Translations under genes and position numbers: made by a program | Notes under the pieces: model-generated | What the model was told of the DNA's origin: nothing | The model's input: the letters and a program-made list of their open reading frames with translations, nothing else | The model's database searches: none | DNA from: Bathynomus jamesi | Lineage: Eukaryota > Arthropoda > Malacostraca > Isopoda > Cirolanidae | DNA length: 64,000 nt | Reading direction: 5' to 3' | Assembly: GCA_023014485.1 (NCBI GenBank) | Contig: JAJOZX010000194.1 | Span: 1,288,501 to 1,352,500 of the forward strand | In this document: in pieces, positions 33,027-44,453 of the stretch | How the letters are laid out: every line of letters starts with the position of its first letter | Position numbering within the stretch: the stretch's first letter is position 1

Positions 33027-34026
33027 TATTGAAAAATTTATTGTTTAGCTTGAGAGATATTATTTTTATTTAGGTGTAGTATTAAGGTTAAGTTTACTTT
33101 AAATAGACTCGGTAATTATAGAAATAATAATGGCCTATTTAGACACTGTCAACACAGCTACAGACTTTTTCACTGTAGGTTGCAGTGGTTTTCAGGTTAA
33201 ATTTGGTCAGCAGCCAGATTACTAACTATGGTGAAGCTAAATTCATCAAAATTAATTTAGACTTACCAAAAATGAAGTTGCCAGTTGAACGTTACCCTTT
33301 CAGTTTCTAACTGATTCATAAGTTTCATTTAGTTTCCAGGTTTTTTTAATTTTCGTTGTTAAGTTTTAGGTTATTGTTTAACACACTGCTAGGTTATTTA
33401 TTTGTAGGGGCTATTTCCCAGACCTAGGTTTTGCAGGTTAAGTTAGGCTAGGGCTGGATTGCCCTTAAGTTTTTGGTTTTAAAGGTTTAAGGTTTAGAAG
33501 GTTTTATTTAAGTTAAGTTAGGGCTATATTGCCTTTAGGTTTTAATAGGGGCTATAACAGCCATTTAATTATTGAGTTAGGGCCGTTGTAGCCCGGTTCG
33601 AGTTTCGTCTAGGTACCTAGTTTTTCTCTTACCTTAGTTATTTTCTTTAACTTACTTGCACCTAGTTCTGATAGGCCTCTATTTAGTTAAACATGGGTTT
33701 TGATTAATTGCAGTGGTTATTAATTAAGGATACGATTTAATTAAAGGTTGTTAGGTTTGAAGGTTGACTCAGTTTCCCGGTTTGGGTAACCACGAGCATT
33801 TTAATTTTTTTGAGAAAAAAGGGCCCGCTTCATGCGGTCAAAAATTTTCAAGACTGGGCAAAGCTCCGTTTTTCTTTGTCCCAGAAACTTTTTTTTTCCT
33901 TCTTTTGGTTAATTAGGGAAACCCAACTTCACTAGTTGGTTAGAAACGAGGGTTTTTATTTTTATTTATTTTGTTTATATTTTCTTTGGAAATATATGCG
34001 GTTATTTCTAACCACTTTTTTCAACA
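33027..34026 (-). repeat. BEL/Pao 5' LTR
   Basis: 1000 bp partner of 20816-21819. Outer flank AGTTC at 34027-34031 repeats 20811-20815. Confidence 0.92.
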
Positions 34027-34031
34027 AGTTC

Positions 34032-34564
34032 TATCTGAAGCCCAAGTTAAGCTAAATTAAAACTTACGGATTTGAGATCCTATTAGGTCCTACCTCAGGG
34101 TAACCTCAGGGTTGCTGACTCGATGCGGGCCTACCTTAGACCTTAGTTACATGAATTTTAATGTAAACAAAAAGGGTACTATTTATGGTCTTCTTTCTCA
34201 ACCTTGCAACAACAACGCAACCTGGACTATTGCACGGTGCAACAATCTTGTATCTAAACAACCAAACTGAATTGCAAGAGAGCTCCCTACAAGACCACAC
34301 CCTGTACGTACGACATCCCACAAACGAGTAGAAAGAACGCGCAGCGCCCCAAAATGATGCCAACAGTGTGACCAAACAATGATGCCACAAGAGCTCAAAA
34401 ATGCTAGCTCTAAATTAAGTTAATTTTTCACTAACCTTACAATTATGAGATGGATATATATACACCTTAACATAATATATATATAAGCAATGCTGCATCA
34501 ATCAGCTTAGTCATCATATCGCCTTGGGCCAACAATGGTTCTTCCTCTTCTAGATTTTCTAACA
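34032..34564. repeat. right part of the solo LTR
   Basis: Completes the LTR begun at 20743. It contains TATA-like runs (GGATATATATACACC and ATATATATATAAGC at 34455-34490) and ends TTTTCTAACA before the AGTCC duplication. No coding sequence. Confidence 0.65.
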
Positions 34565-35976
34565 AGTCCTGGCTATGGCATCTGTGGCATTGTTTCTGAC
34601 TTCCAACAGGGCCTCTCTGATGTTGTGGCTCTGGTATCGCACAGCCTCAATGCTCTTAAGCCGGCTCTCCCACCTGGTTTCACTCCAAGACTTGAGTGTT
34701 ATGTTCACGAGCTTCTTTAGGATTGTCCATCTCTGTGTAGTTGCTGCAAAAAGGTTGTACAATTTTTGTACGTTGCCAAAGAAGTTGATGGCATCTGTGG
34801 AAGCTTTAGCTGCATCAGCCATTACAAGATTCAGAGTGTGAGCCCCACATGGAACATAGAGTGCACGACAGTTCTTCTCTAATAACCTTGCCTGAACACC
34901 TTTGTTCTTGCCCTTCATGTTCGCTCCGTTGTCATATGACTGTCCTCTGCAGTCATCAAAGTGAATATTCAGTTCATCTAGTCTCTTCAGAATCAGAACT
35001 GATAAACCCAGGCCTGTACTTTCTGAAGCCTCAAGAAAGCCCAAGAAGTATTCTTTTATTTCTGGTACTTCACCCATTTTAACAGTTCTGATAATAATCG
35101 ACACCTGTTCTTGGTGGCTTATGTCTGGAGTGCAGTCTAAAATGAGAGTAATATTTAGCATGTCTTATTTCTGCAACAGTGGCATCCAAGATCTTCCCAC
35201 TAATGGACCCAATGAGCTCATTTTGAATGATGTTTCCTAGGTAACTTGAGTGACTATATTGGCCACTTTCGACTCTGCTGATGTGTTGTTTCATCACTGG
35301 ATCAAATTTGGCAAGCAGCTCAACCTCATTCAAGGAGTTGCCATTGTCTCGATTGTACAATGTAGACGAAGACCTCCTGAAAGCAAAGTTTCTCTCTGCC
35401 AGTGATTGGATTATACTTACAAGACGTGTGAGAACATCTCGCCAGCGTCTTCGCTCTACCTCCATTAATGACATTTCAGTTTGGTCAATGGTCCTCCCAG
35501 TTTTTAGCCGCAGTTCCAGATCCTTCTATGTTGCCATGTTATCTGCATGTTCTGAACTATTTTCACGGCCTTTCAGAAGCGAACCAACGTTTATCCAGTC
35601 TGAAAGTCCATCCGTAATTAGTTTGTACGACTTCCTTGAAGACATCTTGCAGCAGAAGCAATAAAGAGCATCATTCCTTCTAGAGTACATCAGCCAGCTT
35701 CGCTTTATTTTTCCCCCATTAATTAATGTTCTGTACATGTAATGGTGAGGAACGCTTCTACCGTTCTCTCTTTCAGGGAATGTGAAATCTGGACTGATTT
35801 GAAATGGTCTTCAAGACACCAGATCTGTCTTCAAGGCATCTGACAGGACAACTGGCCAGTTATACGGATCAAGCGGTGGAGCAGATCTTGGTTCTTGTTG
35901 GTCAGTAGAAATGCCTGTGTGTGATGTTTGAAGTTGAATAGAAGATGGGCCACTTGTTGGATCATCAGGCTCTACT

Positions 35977-36684
35977 CAGGGGCGGAGCTAGCTAGGGGCA
36001 GGCGGGGCAGGGGCCCGGGTCGTTTCAACAAGTGATTAGAAGTTATTTGAGAGAGCAACAAAGCTAGTAAATAAATATAAAAATGATATTTCTTCTGGAT
36101 TTCCAAGTCAATTACTTTCTTTCCGAATGTGCTTAAAAACAGACATTGAAAAAATGACGACAATCCATGAGCTATATTCATTTTTAATTAAAGAGAACAA
36201 TACTTTGTGCTCAAGTTTTCCCGAAGTTGTGACTGCAATAACATTGTTCCTCACAATTCCTGTGACAGTTTCAAGTGCAGAGAGATCGTTTTCAAAACTT
36301 AAACTAATAAAGAACTATCTTCGAAATTCTATGAATGAAAAAAATTTAAGTGGACTTTCAGTTATATCAATTGAAAACAAGAAAGCTAGAACTATTAACT
36401 TGGACGATTTAATTAATGAATATGCTGAAAGAAAGGCAAGAAAAGTCAAGTTCTGATGTTGTCGTAAGTAAACTTTTATTTCACGGTATCCGTTTTAAAG
36501 CTCAATATTTTGCATAATGTTTTGCCTTCTATGCCTCCATGCTTACAAGTAGTATCATAACTCTTAAATATATGCTAAATAAATAATGCAAAGAAAAGCA
36601 ATATAAATGTATAATAAAAATTTTGTTAGGGGGCCCGTAAATAAGTTTTGCCCCGGGGCCCGTGACACTCTTGCTCCGTTCCTG
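35977..36684 (+). mobile_element. short hAT element with perfect TSD
   Basis: Ends CAGGGGCGGAGC and, inverted, CAGGAACGGAGC. The 8-mer GCTCTACT flanks it on both sides (35969-35976, 36685-36692). 708 bp. Carries a transposase C-terminus (36106-36456). Inserted in the N-terminal linker of the larger hAT transposase. Confidence 0.96.
36106..36456 (+). pseudogene. hAT C-terminal dimerisation domain fragment
   Basis: Ends at TGA 36454-36456. Contains ITLFLTIPVTVSSAERSFSK, LKLIKNYLRNSMNEKNLSGL and a basic end. This is the hATC domain without the core; the element is internally deleted. Similar to but distinct from the fragment at 16020-16298. Confidence 0.87.
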
Positions 36685-36941
36685 GCTCTACTTCTACTGG
36701 TGTTTGAGGTTGCATAGAGGATGGTCCTGCTGTTGGCTCATGATGCTCAGCAGGCTTTGCTGAGGATGGCTTTTCCAAATATTTCAGTAGTGCTCCTGAG
36801 AAGAATATAACATTACATATTCTGTTAATTTTTGCTAAAAATACTCTTTCTTATCTTGTTTGATAATTAATTGATCTGTGTGAACAGAATTTGACGTGAT
36901 TGTGACCGTTTTTCAGCTCCTGATGGATAATGTCGTTTCAT

Positions 36942-37434
36942 TTTCCAAGATGCACGAAGTCACATCTAGTTAACCACAACTAATCTGCTAAATAATAATA
37001 ATTATGATAATAATATGATGATGATAATAATAATAATTGTTATATTTGTAATGTTAATCAAATATATTCAAATAATCAGACCATTTAGGTTTTAACCAAC
37101 AAAATTCACATTATCTGAAAAAGATGAGAAAAGAATTAATAAACTTGAAAACATAACAAAAATAATCGTAGGTTTTAAAGTGTTACAAAATCTCTTAATA
37201 ATTAGTAAATTAGTGAAATAATGTTTTATAATACTAGAAAAATTAAGCATTTGTCTCGTACAAAAACTTTAATTAATACGAAAATAATAATAATAACAAT
37301 AATATTAATAATAACTTCAGCTATATTCCTATTCTTGCCCACTGAGCTATGACCTGTGAGCCTGTCTAGGGGCCCCTAGTAGCAGCGGGGTCCTAAGCGG
37401 CCGCTTAGTCTGCTTATGCCAGGAAACGGCCCTG
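36942..37434. other. hAT 5' end region with AAT microsatellites
   Basis: Non-coding. AAT/ATG-rich microsatellites at about 36990-37040 and 37275-37315. The stretch 37362-37434 is GC-rich, with AGGGGCCCCT and GCGGCCGC palindromes, and ends with the candidate hAT terminus. Confidence 0.5.
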
Positions 37435-39349
37435 GCCAGGGGGGTGGAATCGAACGCCCCCCACTTCACAGGAAAGGTCCACTTTTGTAACCATAGTTTA
37501 CCATCATTTAATAAATAAACCCTTGCATTTTTTTTTAAACTTCGCAAACTACTCTAAACCCACCTCCGCAGTGACTAGGTCGTTGCACCAAAAGGTCCTC
37601 CGCTTTTCTGCAATTTCGACGACCCCCCCCCCCCCCCACCACACACACACAATTGGGAAGTCCTGACTATGGGGCTGCTGTTATAACAACCTGTACTATC
37701 AATAAATTTTCTAAATTAAAATAAGTATTATTAGTGCTATTATGACTTTTTGGGTTGTCACTACTTTAAATGGGTGGGGGTAATGGCGTTTTTTACTTTT
37801 GTGTGTGGGGGAGTGGGGGTGGGGGGTAATGAGTGAGAGGGGTAGGGGTAATGACGTATATAGCAGTATATGTCACAGTGCTACCCGACCGGAGGGCTAC
37901 CCGCCCAGAGGGCCAAGTTGTACAACGGTCGCGAGCGATAGCGAGCTACGGCTTGTATATGTTCTAAAAAGTTTAAAATACAGATTTTGACAACATTAAT
38001 TCATGCCAAGGTTGTAATTTTGGTATAATTCAGCTTACTTTACAATTTTATAATTTTACGAGTTTATTGGAATTTTGTATTGCGCATAAATTAATTTTAA
38101 ATAGTTTTAAATGTCCAAGTGTGGAAAAACATGTAAAGTGGACTTAAATGTAGGGTTGTTTAGTTAATTATTTACAAGCGGTAGCTCGCTATCGCCCTCC
38201 GGGCAGGTAGCAGTATGTGTCACAGTATATGTAGCAGTATATGTCACAGCTAGCTGTACAGTATATGTATATTGGTACTTACGTATTATCGGGACTACCA
38301 AACTGTTTATTATGTATTTTTGCTCTCGTCATTTTCATTTTCGAAGTACTTACATTAACTTGTAATAGACATTAAATAGCTCGTGCTCAGCCGCGGAGTG
38401 ACCTAGGACTGGGAAACTTGACAGAGCACATCGGCAGCTCATGGGCTATCAGTTGGTGGTGGTTGCAGAAATTTTCCGATGTGCCGTTTAGTCTGTGCAC
38501 GGTTCCGAAGAAAGCGACAGACACACAGACACATTTTAGCTCAATAGTATGTACTATATAGGAAGCATGTTATTATTATTAATGCCTGGGTTTGATCGAA
38601 TAATGCTCGGGTTAGGTCGACTGATGCCCGAGTTAGGTTAGGTTCTTTTTTCACCTCACAACGTTCATAAATAAATTATTTCCAATTCAATGGTGTAACT
38701 TTTATGCATGCGCAACAAAAATTGAAGGACTCCTCTAAACCAGGAATTTACCAAGAATTTAATTCTAGGGTAATTTTTGAGATATTTTAAGTACAAAATT
38801 TGAGTTGTGGAAACACTGAGAATCAAAGGAAACAGAAACAGAAGCACGACTCCACGAGAGCATCTTTCAGTTCGCTCGAGATTTGTGAAACCAAAAGCCA
38901 GTTCAGAATTCGAAACGAAAGTGGAATCGGAGGTTTTAGAATCATTGTCGACAAGATACCGTTTCCTGAAGTGGTTTATTTTATTTTGTGTAGCGCGGGA
39001 ATTTTAATGTGTCAAATATTGAGTGTTTAGTGTGAAGCTTGAAACTTGGGTAGAATACAGGGGCTGGAGAAATATGGGCTCAAATTGGGCCCCAACTTAA
39101 GTTTGTGTGGTCTCGTTTTCATATTTCCCCGTAGGTTAGGTCCAGTTTAGGTATATGCGCTTAAAGTTATAATTAATTAATCTAGGCTAACAGAGTTCTT
39201 ATGTCTGCCGAGCCTGCAGGCTGACAGGAGGTTAAAAATAATTATTGTATGTGTTGACAACAAAAGATTTAAAGATTTGTCATTCTGTGTATTTAGTCTA
39301 TATCCCTTTTCATGCAGATTAAAATGAAGATAATTACTACATTAATTAA
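37435..39349. other. gene-free stretch, inverted repeat and low-complexity tracts
   Basis: No convincing gene. A poly-C run lies at about 37621-37637 and GGGGGTAATG-like sequence at 37760-37855. Inverted segments pair 37868-37960 (GATAGCGAGCTAC, CCGGAGGGC) with 38183-38235 (GTAGCTCGCTATC, GCCCTCCGG), suggesting a fold-back element around 37870-38235. TTAGG-like motifs at 38600-38645. Confidence 0.45.
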
Positions 39350-39567
39350 ACTAGGACAGGTCAGTAACATTATTGATGAGCTAGATGTAACATCACTACC
39401 TGCAATTTGTGATTTTAATGCAAATGTACTTAATGATAATTCTCTATTTGGTAAGTTTGCTTCTCAAAGTGGGACTGTACTACGTAGTGAATTTAGGAGT
39501 TATTAGGCTCAGTGAAATGGGATAATGAATTTGCGAATGAAAATGCCATTGAGATGTGGTCTAGATT
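39350..39567 (+). pseudogene. LINE fragment E, endonuclease-RT linker (part 1)
   Basis: Frame-shifted coding sequence ending EFRSLLGSVKWDNEFAN and AIEMWSR, the pattern found between endonuclease and RT in CR1-like LINEs. It stops at the hAT insertion at 39568 and resumes after 50453 with LKEILEEVC in frame, so both belonged to one ORF. Confidence 0.65.
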
Positions 39568-40060
39568 CAGGGTTGGCACCCAAAAACCCAACCCAAAACT
39601 AAGGTGACCCGAGTCTTGATTTTGGGTGGGACAGTCCCGAATTTATGATGTGTCCCTCTTTTCAAAATGTCCCACATTTGGAGCAAATTTTCATAAATGT
39701 TCTGCTTTATTAAAATTAGTTACATTAGACATTAGATGTCCTTTATGAATTAATAGAATTATGCCACATTCTGAATTCCAAATCTAAATACTAACTTGCA
39801 AACTGAACTGGTATGATACATGTTGCTGTGTGGCAGCGCCATGATTCCTGACTAGCATTTCAGTGTTTCATTAGTGGCCTCTGTGTAAAGTTGTGTTGTA
39901 GTGTAACGCCTTTGTTTGCTTAATTAATAACCTTAATTAATTTTTATCCCTGCATCCTTTTTTTTTTCTTTTGCAGCTAGGTTAAACTTTTTTGTTTGAA
40001 GGATAAGGAAAGTTATTAATTGTATCATACATAAGGTCATAGGCCTAGTTTGACAACACA

Positions 40061-41890
40061 ATGTCTAAAACTAAAAGGAAGTGTACATTTAATGCACATC
40101 TGCAGTCTAAATATCCATTTATTACAAAAATAACAACAGAAAGTGATGTATGGTGTGAGAAGTGTAGAAGTGACTTCAGCATTGGTTGGACATGGTGGGA
40201 TTAATGATATTACTAAGCATCTTGGCTCAAAAAGACACAAATCAGTTGATATCGGTGCTTCATCTAGTAAGATAGTGAGTGATTATTTTAAAAGTGTGAC
40301 GCCTAGTAATAAGGATTTAGAAGTAGCTGCTGCTGAGGGTTTGTGGGCTTACCATACAGTCAGGGAAAATCAAAGCTTCAGATCTACTGACTGCAACAAA
40401 AATTTTGAAAACATGCTTTGAACCAAAATTTTCATGTGCCAGAACAAAGTACGAAGCGATTGTTTCAAATGTATTTGCACCATATGCTGAAACAGAATTA
40501 AAATAATTAAAGGATGCTCATTGCATAACATTGCTAACTGATGCAAGCAACCATGAAAACATGAAGTTGTTTCCTGTTTTAATTCGCTTCTTTCAGCCAT
40601 ATGAAGGTGCTCAAGTGAAGCTTATTGACTTTAAATCTCAGCCTCGAGAAACCTCAGATATTGTGATGAAATATTTAACTGATATTATTGAAGAGCATGA
40701 TCTGGGCAGAAAATTAGTTGCTTTCTGTGGTGATAACTAATTTTGGTGGTGGTGCAAGAAAAGGAGTGAATATTTTCAGGGAGCTAAATGACTACATTGG
40801 TAGAGAACTAATTGGGATTGGTTATTTTGCACATATTGTACATAGTCACTGGCAGACTGAACAGCATTGTCTGCCATTTGATGTGGAAACAGTGGTTGTA
40901 AAAATATATTCATATTTCTACATCTATATGGTACTGTTTGAGTAGAAGAGCTGAAAGAGTTTTGTGATTGTGGACATTGAATATAAATAGTTACTGGGAT
41001 ATAGTAAAACAAGGTGGTTGGCATTAATACCTGCAGTTAAAAGAATACTCAAGTTGTTTCCTGGTCTAAGATCATACTTTCTGAGCCAAAGCAAGTGTCC
41101 AGTGATACTGAAAAACTTCTTTGAAAACCCACAATCAGAGATCTGGCTCAACTTTGTGCACTGTCAAGCAGCCACCTTTCACCAAGTGGTTTTAAAGATT
41201 GAGGGTGAACATATATCAATTGTGGAAGTGATGAGTGCCATTTCTGATCTGAAGGATAATTTGCAATCAAAGAAGATAATGTGTTTATGCCACTCTCAGT
41301 CAGGAGTCTTGTAAACAAACTTGAACAAGATGGGTTGATTGATTCTAATGATTCCTTATCTGTAAAGAAAATATTAGTCTAGTTTTATGACACATGTTAA
41401 GTACCGTACTTGGATCAGTGGTCGGGTTACTTGCCAAACATTGAGTGTATGCAGTGGGCTTTATTAAAACAAGTTCAAAAGTGGTCAGTTATTGAGAAAA
41501 CAATGGATTTTGCTGCTGAAAAACAACTATTTGACACTTAATTATTTGATGAGTTCACATGTTTTGCAAAGTACATTAGTGATGAGAAAGTAGCAGAGTG
41601 GAATGCATCTAAATTATCAACAGACCAGCGCTGGGTGGAAGTATTCACTCATTTCAAGGCCAGAGATATCAATCATCAATGAATGTCAGCATTAGTTCAG
41701 TTCATACTCTGTCTTCCAGGAACTAATGCTCCGACTAAACATGCTTTCTCTCAAATGAATAAGATGTGGACATCTGAGAAAGTACAACTGAAAGTCTCAA
41801 CTCTAAAAGCTTTACTTTTAACTAAAATAAAGGTAATTGTATACAATATCCCCCTCACCTCAGTTTCTAATAAGAATTATTGCAATGCGT
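40061..41890 (+). pseudogene. hAT transposase with N-terminal CxxC/H zinc finger, decayed
   Basis: ATG at 40061 opens MSKTKRKCTFNAHLQSKYPF. A BED-like finger follows: WCEKCRSDFSI, then HGGINDITKHLGSKRH in a shifted frame. Next are KIVSDYFKSV, CITLLTDASNHENMKLFP, RKLVAFCGDN with a stop at about 40738, and IGIGYFAHIVHS. After further shifts come LIPAVKRILKLFPGLRSYFL, ILKNFFENPQSEIW, YLPNIECMQWALL, and a weak hATC block LVQFILCLPGTNAPTKHAFS ending near 41890. Several in-frame stops. The same family occurs on the minus strand at 54180-55136. Confidence 0.8.
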
Positions 41891-41984
41891 AGAAAATAAT
41901 AAATAAAACCTTTCCTTTAAGTAAAATTTTTTTCAGTTGATCATATTTATGGAGATATTAACTTTGTATAATTATTTACCACGC

Positions 41985-42690
41985 ATTGGTAAGGCTATGC
42001 CCCCATTCAGTGTTAAAAAAAATCGGTTTTGATGGTTGTGGTCACATAGACATGGAAAGCGAAACAGTGTGTTCATTTTGTTCAATATCTTACCACGATA
42101 TGATTCTTAAATATACAAATAACTTGCCAAACTGCTTAGACTTTTTTAAGAAGCATGGTGTTGTAAAGAATGAAAAGTTGTGCCCAAAGTGTGAGACTGT
42201 ATTTTTAACTTAGAAAGGCGTAACTTCCAGTGTCGCAGGCGTATTAAAGTTAAACCCTATGCCAAAAAAAAGGCTATTAGCAAGCAGTGTGACTTTGAAG
42301 TCAGCATCTTTAAGGGCACATGGATGGATAAAATTAAGATTGATTCTGACACTGCAATTTTATTTGCTGCTGCATATTTGCATGATCTGTTTTTGTATAT
42401 GTTTGTGCGTGATAACTTAAAACTTATCAACCGTACAATCGCTGACTGGTCTTCATTTATGTGCGAAGTGTTCATTTATCAACTGCATGGACAAAAGTGA
42501 AAAGCTTGGGGGATCTGATAAAATTGTTGAAATTGATGAGGTTAAGTTTGGGAAATGGGCGCAGTACTTATTTTTCAAGGCCTACCCACAACCTGCAGGA
42601 TGTTTATATCATTTCTTTACTGTGGTGGCGCAAATTTACCGGCCTACTTAAAAGTATTACCATTGTTATCAAATCTTTTTTATGAAAAAT
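41985..42690 (+). pseudogene. Merlin (IS1595-like) transposase fragment
   Basis: Frameshifted remains. Visible blocks: ETVCSFCSISYHDM, LDFFKKHGVV, LCPKCETVFLT (zinc-ribbon-like C-x2-C), CDFEVSIFKGTWMD, and DKIVEIDEVKFGK. The last is the first catalytic Asp region of ISXO2/IS1595 transposases. The C-terminal half is missing. Related to the minus-strand element at 50571-52082. Confidence 0.65.
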
Positions 42691-42703
42691 ACCTCACAGT
42701 TGA

Positions 42704-42812
42704 TGTAAAACCTTTATTTATAGTATGTAATTACTTTAATTCGTTTGAGGTTAGGTTAGGTTGGTTTCCTAAAATAAATGAAGTAATTACATGCTATAAA
42801 TAAAGGTTTTAC
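42704..42812. repeat. long hairpin with TTAGG repeats in its loop
   Basis: Arms of about 37 bp, from GTAAAACCTTTATTTATAG to CTATAAATAAAGGTTTTAC, pair almost perfectly. The loop holds GAGGTTAGGTTAGGTTGG. It could be a small fold-back MITE or a palindromic repair scar. Confidence 0.75.
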
Positions 42813-43116
42813 ATGGATTATGAAGTCAATTTCATAAAATTGAGGTGAGGGGGGGATGTATACAATTACCAAAATAAACTTTAATCAAACCTGTATGGAG
42901 TTCTACACTATGTTGAAATCAACTCTGGAGTTACTTCAGAAGATTTCGTCTGAAAAGTACGGGAATTAAAAAGCAAGTACGATAATATTATGTATTGGTA
43001 TGTCATAGATATATGGTAAGCCATTCTCGGTTGAGTTAATTTTTTTCATAATTGTATACTCAAGATAAAAAACAAGCAGTGAAGTAATAATTATGTTATA
43101 TATATGAGGTAGAGAG

Positions 43117-43590
43117 TAGTGATGGGACGATACCAAAATTTTTAATGATTCCGATTCCGATACCACTAAAAAGTCTCGATTCCGATTCCGATTCTCAATA
43201 TTTTTAAATATAATTCTATACTTGTTTTTCTGGAAATTGTCATATTTTACTCTGGTAAGATTAACTATTTACATTATGAGTATGGTAATATAAATTATAA
43301 ATTATAATAGATTGGTTTAAAAATAAAAATCAACTGTAAGTTGTAACAATTCATTTTAATCTTCTTGATTACACATCATGGATATACATGTTTTAATGTA
43401 TAGCTACAATACAATAAAAATAAAATTTGTTATCCTCTTTCATTTAAATTTTAAAGTTTACATTGCAAAACTGGTTCAATTAAAAGTTAAAGAATCGTTT
43501 TAAGAATCGGAAATCATGGTACAATTCTCTCGATTCCGATTCCTGAAAAATGCTTGATTCTTCCGATTCCGATTAATCGTCCCATCACTA
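43117..43590. mobile_element. hAT MITE, TAGTGATGGGACGAT family
   Basis: Ends TAGTGATGGGACGAT / ATCGTCCCATCACTA, flanked by the identical 8-mer GTAGAGAG (43109-43116, 43591-43598). Subterminal tandem GATTCCGATTCC motifs at both ends. 474 bp, non-coding, A/T-rich core. Confidence 0.95.
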
Positions 43591-44038
43591 GTAGAGAGGT
43601 GTCCCGCTTTTGGCTCCTGAAAATAGTCATTTTAGTTTATTTATAACTCCAAAAACAGAAAAATGTCCCACTTTTTGCTCCTAAAAATATGGTTACTTTA
43701 CCCAAAACCCCACTGGAATTTTCAGTGGGTTTTTGTGTTTTTGGTCAGATGTTTATTTTAAAATAATTGAAATTTTTCTGATTGCTACATTGTTCAATTG
43801 TAGCTAATTAGAATGCTTTGGCATGTTGATTATTTCAAGGAAGCTGATTTATAAAACAATTCTTAAATTATGCAATGTGTAAATAAAGATTCTGAAAAAT
43901 TGAAGTTTTATTGGCCCTTTAAATGGTGTCCAGACTACAGTAAAACGAATGCTAAATAAAGGTGTGTGTGTATATATATATATATTATGATGAATAAAAC
44001 CACGAAGGAAAAAGAAACACAAAGGGGTGCTCAAGCGC

Positions 44039-44060
44039 TTTCGTCTAATGACATCCTCAG
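44039..44060 (-). ncRNA. hammerhead-ribozyme-like core, left copy
   Basis: Minus strand CTGAGGA, a GTC-ATTA-GAC stem-loop, then GAAA: the conserved hammerhead core with stem II. Penelope-like elements are known to carry hammerheads. Stem III downstream is imperfect and a clear cleavage triplet is not visible, so activity is doubtful. Confidence 0.35.
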
Positions 44061-44133
44061 GAACACTGGAGTGAAAGGACAGATCAAGGCAATATATAGG
44101 TTACAAAAATAACATACATACATACACATTCAC

Positions 44134-44172
<39 letters not shown>

Positions 44173-44411
44173 AATATATACATATATATAGTAAGCATAG
44201 AAAAATTGTGGGAGGAGCCACATTTATATGGTCACAGAAGAATAAAGAAATAAAAATAAATATAAATATAAATTGAGAAAAAATTATTACAAAATAGTGC
44301 CTTAGTGATATATATGTCACAGCCTAAATAATCATAAAGAAATAAACAGGCAAATAAAAAAACCCATAAATACATATACATACATATATATATATATATA
44401 TACATATATAT

Positions 44412-44453
<42 letters not shown>

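Larger units (their letters stand above)
20816..34026 (-). mobile_element. BEL/Pao LTR retrotransposon
   Basis: Minus-strand element with LTRs at 20816-21819 and 33027-34026, flanked by AGTTC (20811-20815, 34027-34031). The LTRs differ at only a handful of positions in 1 kb, so insertion was recent. Gag-Pol runs from 32885 down to 22015 and is cut by a gypsy element at 24683-29901. Without it BEL is about 8 kb. It sits inside a solo LTR. Confidence 0.95.
34570..36941 (-). pseudogene. hAT transposase, N-terminal and core parts (ZMYM1-like)
   Basis: Minus strand. ATG at 36941 opens MKRHYPSGAEKR, a typical start of this family. An intron acceptor (TTCTTCTCAG) precedes GALLKYLEKPSSAK at about 36795. 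After the inserted hAT (35977-36684) the frame gives DPTSGPSS and PYNWPVVLSDAL, then FTFPERENGR, RSWLMYSRRNDALYCFCC (TTF-type zinc finger), and DVLTRLVSIIQSLAERN. Core blocks: ILDCTPDISHQEQ, CRGQSYDNGANMKGK, YVPCGAHTLNLV, SWSETRWESR. Frameshifts occur near 35780, 35520 and 35160. The frame stops at the solo LTR and continues at 20737. Confidence 0.85.
19487..37434 (-). mobile_element. hAT element (ZMYM1-like transposase), host of nested LTR elements
   Basis: Minus-strand transposase pieces at 34570-36941 and 19862-20737 belong to one gene cut by a 13.8 kb insertion. Candidate ends are CAGGGGCAGGACC at 19487 and, inverted, CAGGGCCGTTTCC ending at 37434, both hAT-like with GGGGCCCC inside. The 8-bp flanks do not match, so these outer limits are provisional. 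Without passengers the element would be about 3.4 kb. Confidence 0.55.
39600..43700 (+). mobile_element. hAT element nested in the larger hAT
   Basis: Begins TAAGGTGACC and ends GGTTACTTTA. Flanked by the identical 8-mer CCCAAAAC (39592-39599, 43701-43708). GTCCCAC-rich subterminal sequence occurs at both ends. Contains a BED-type transposase (40061-41890), a Merlin fragment, a hairpin and a MITE. It inserted only 24 bp inside the left end of the outer hAT. Confidence 0.93.

Noticed and set aside
38807..39030. Two overlapping open frames of 66-76 codons near 38.8-39.0 kb.
   Set aside because: No homology I recognise, different frames overlap, and no supporting start context or splice pattern.
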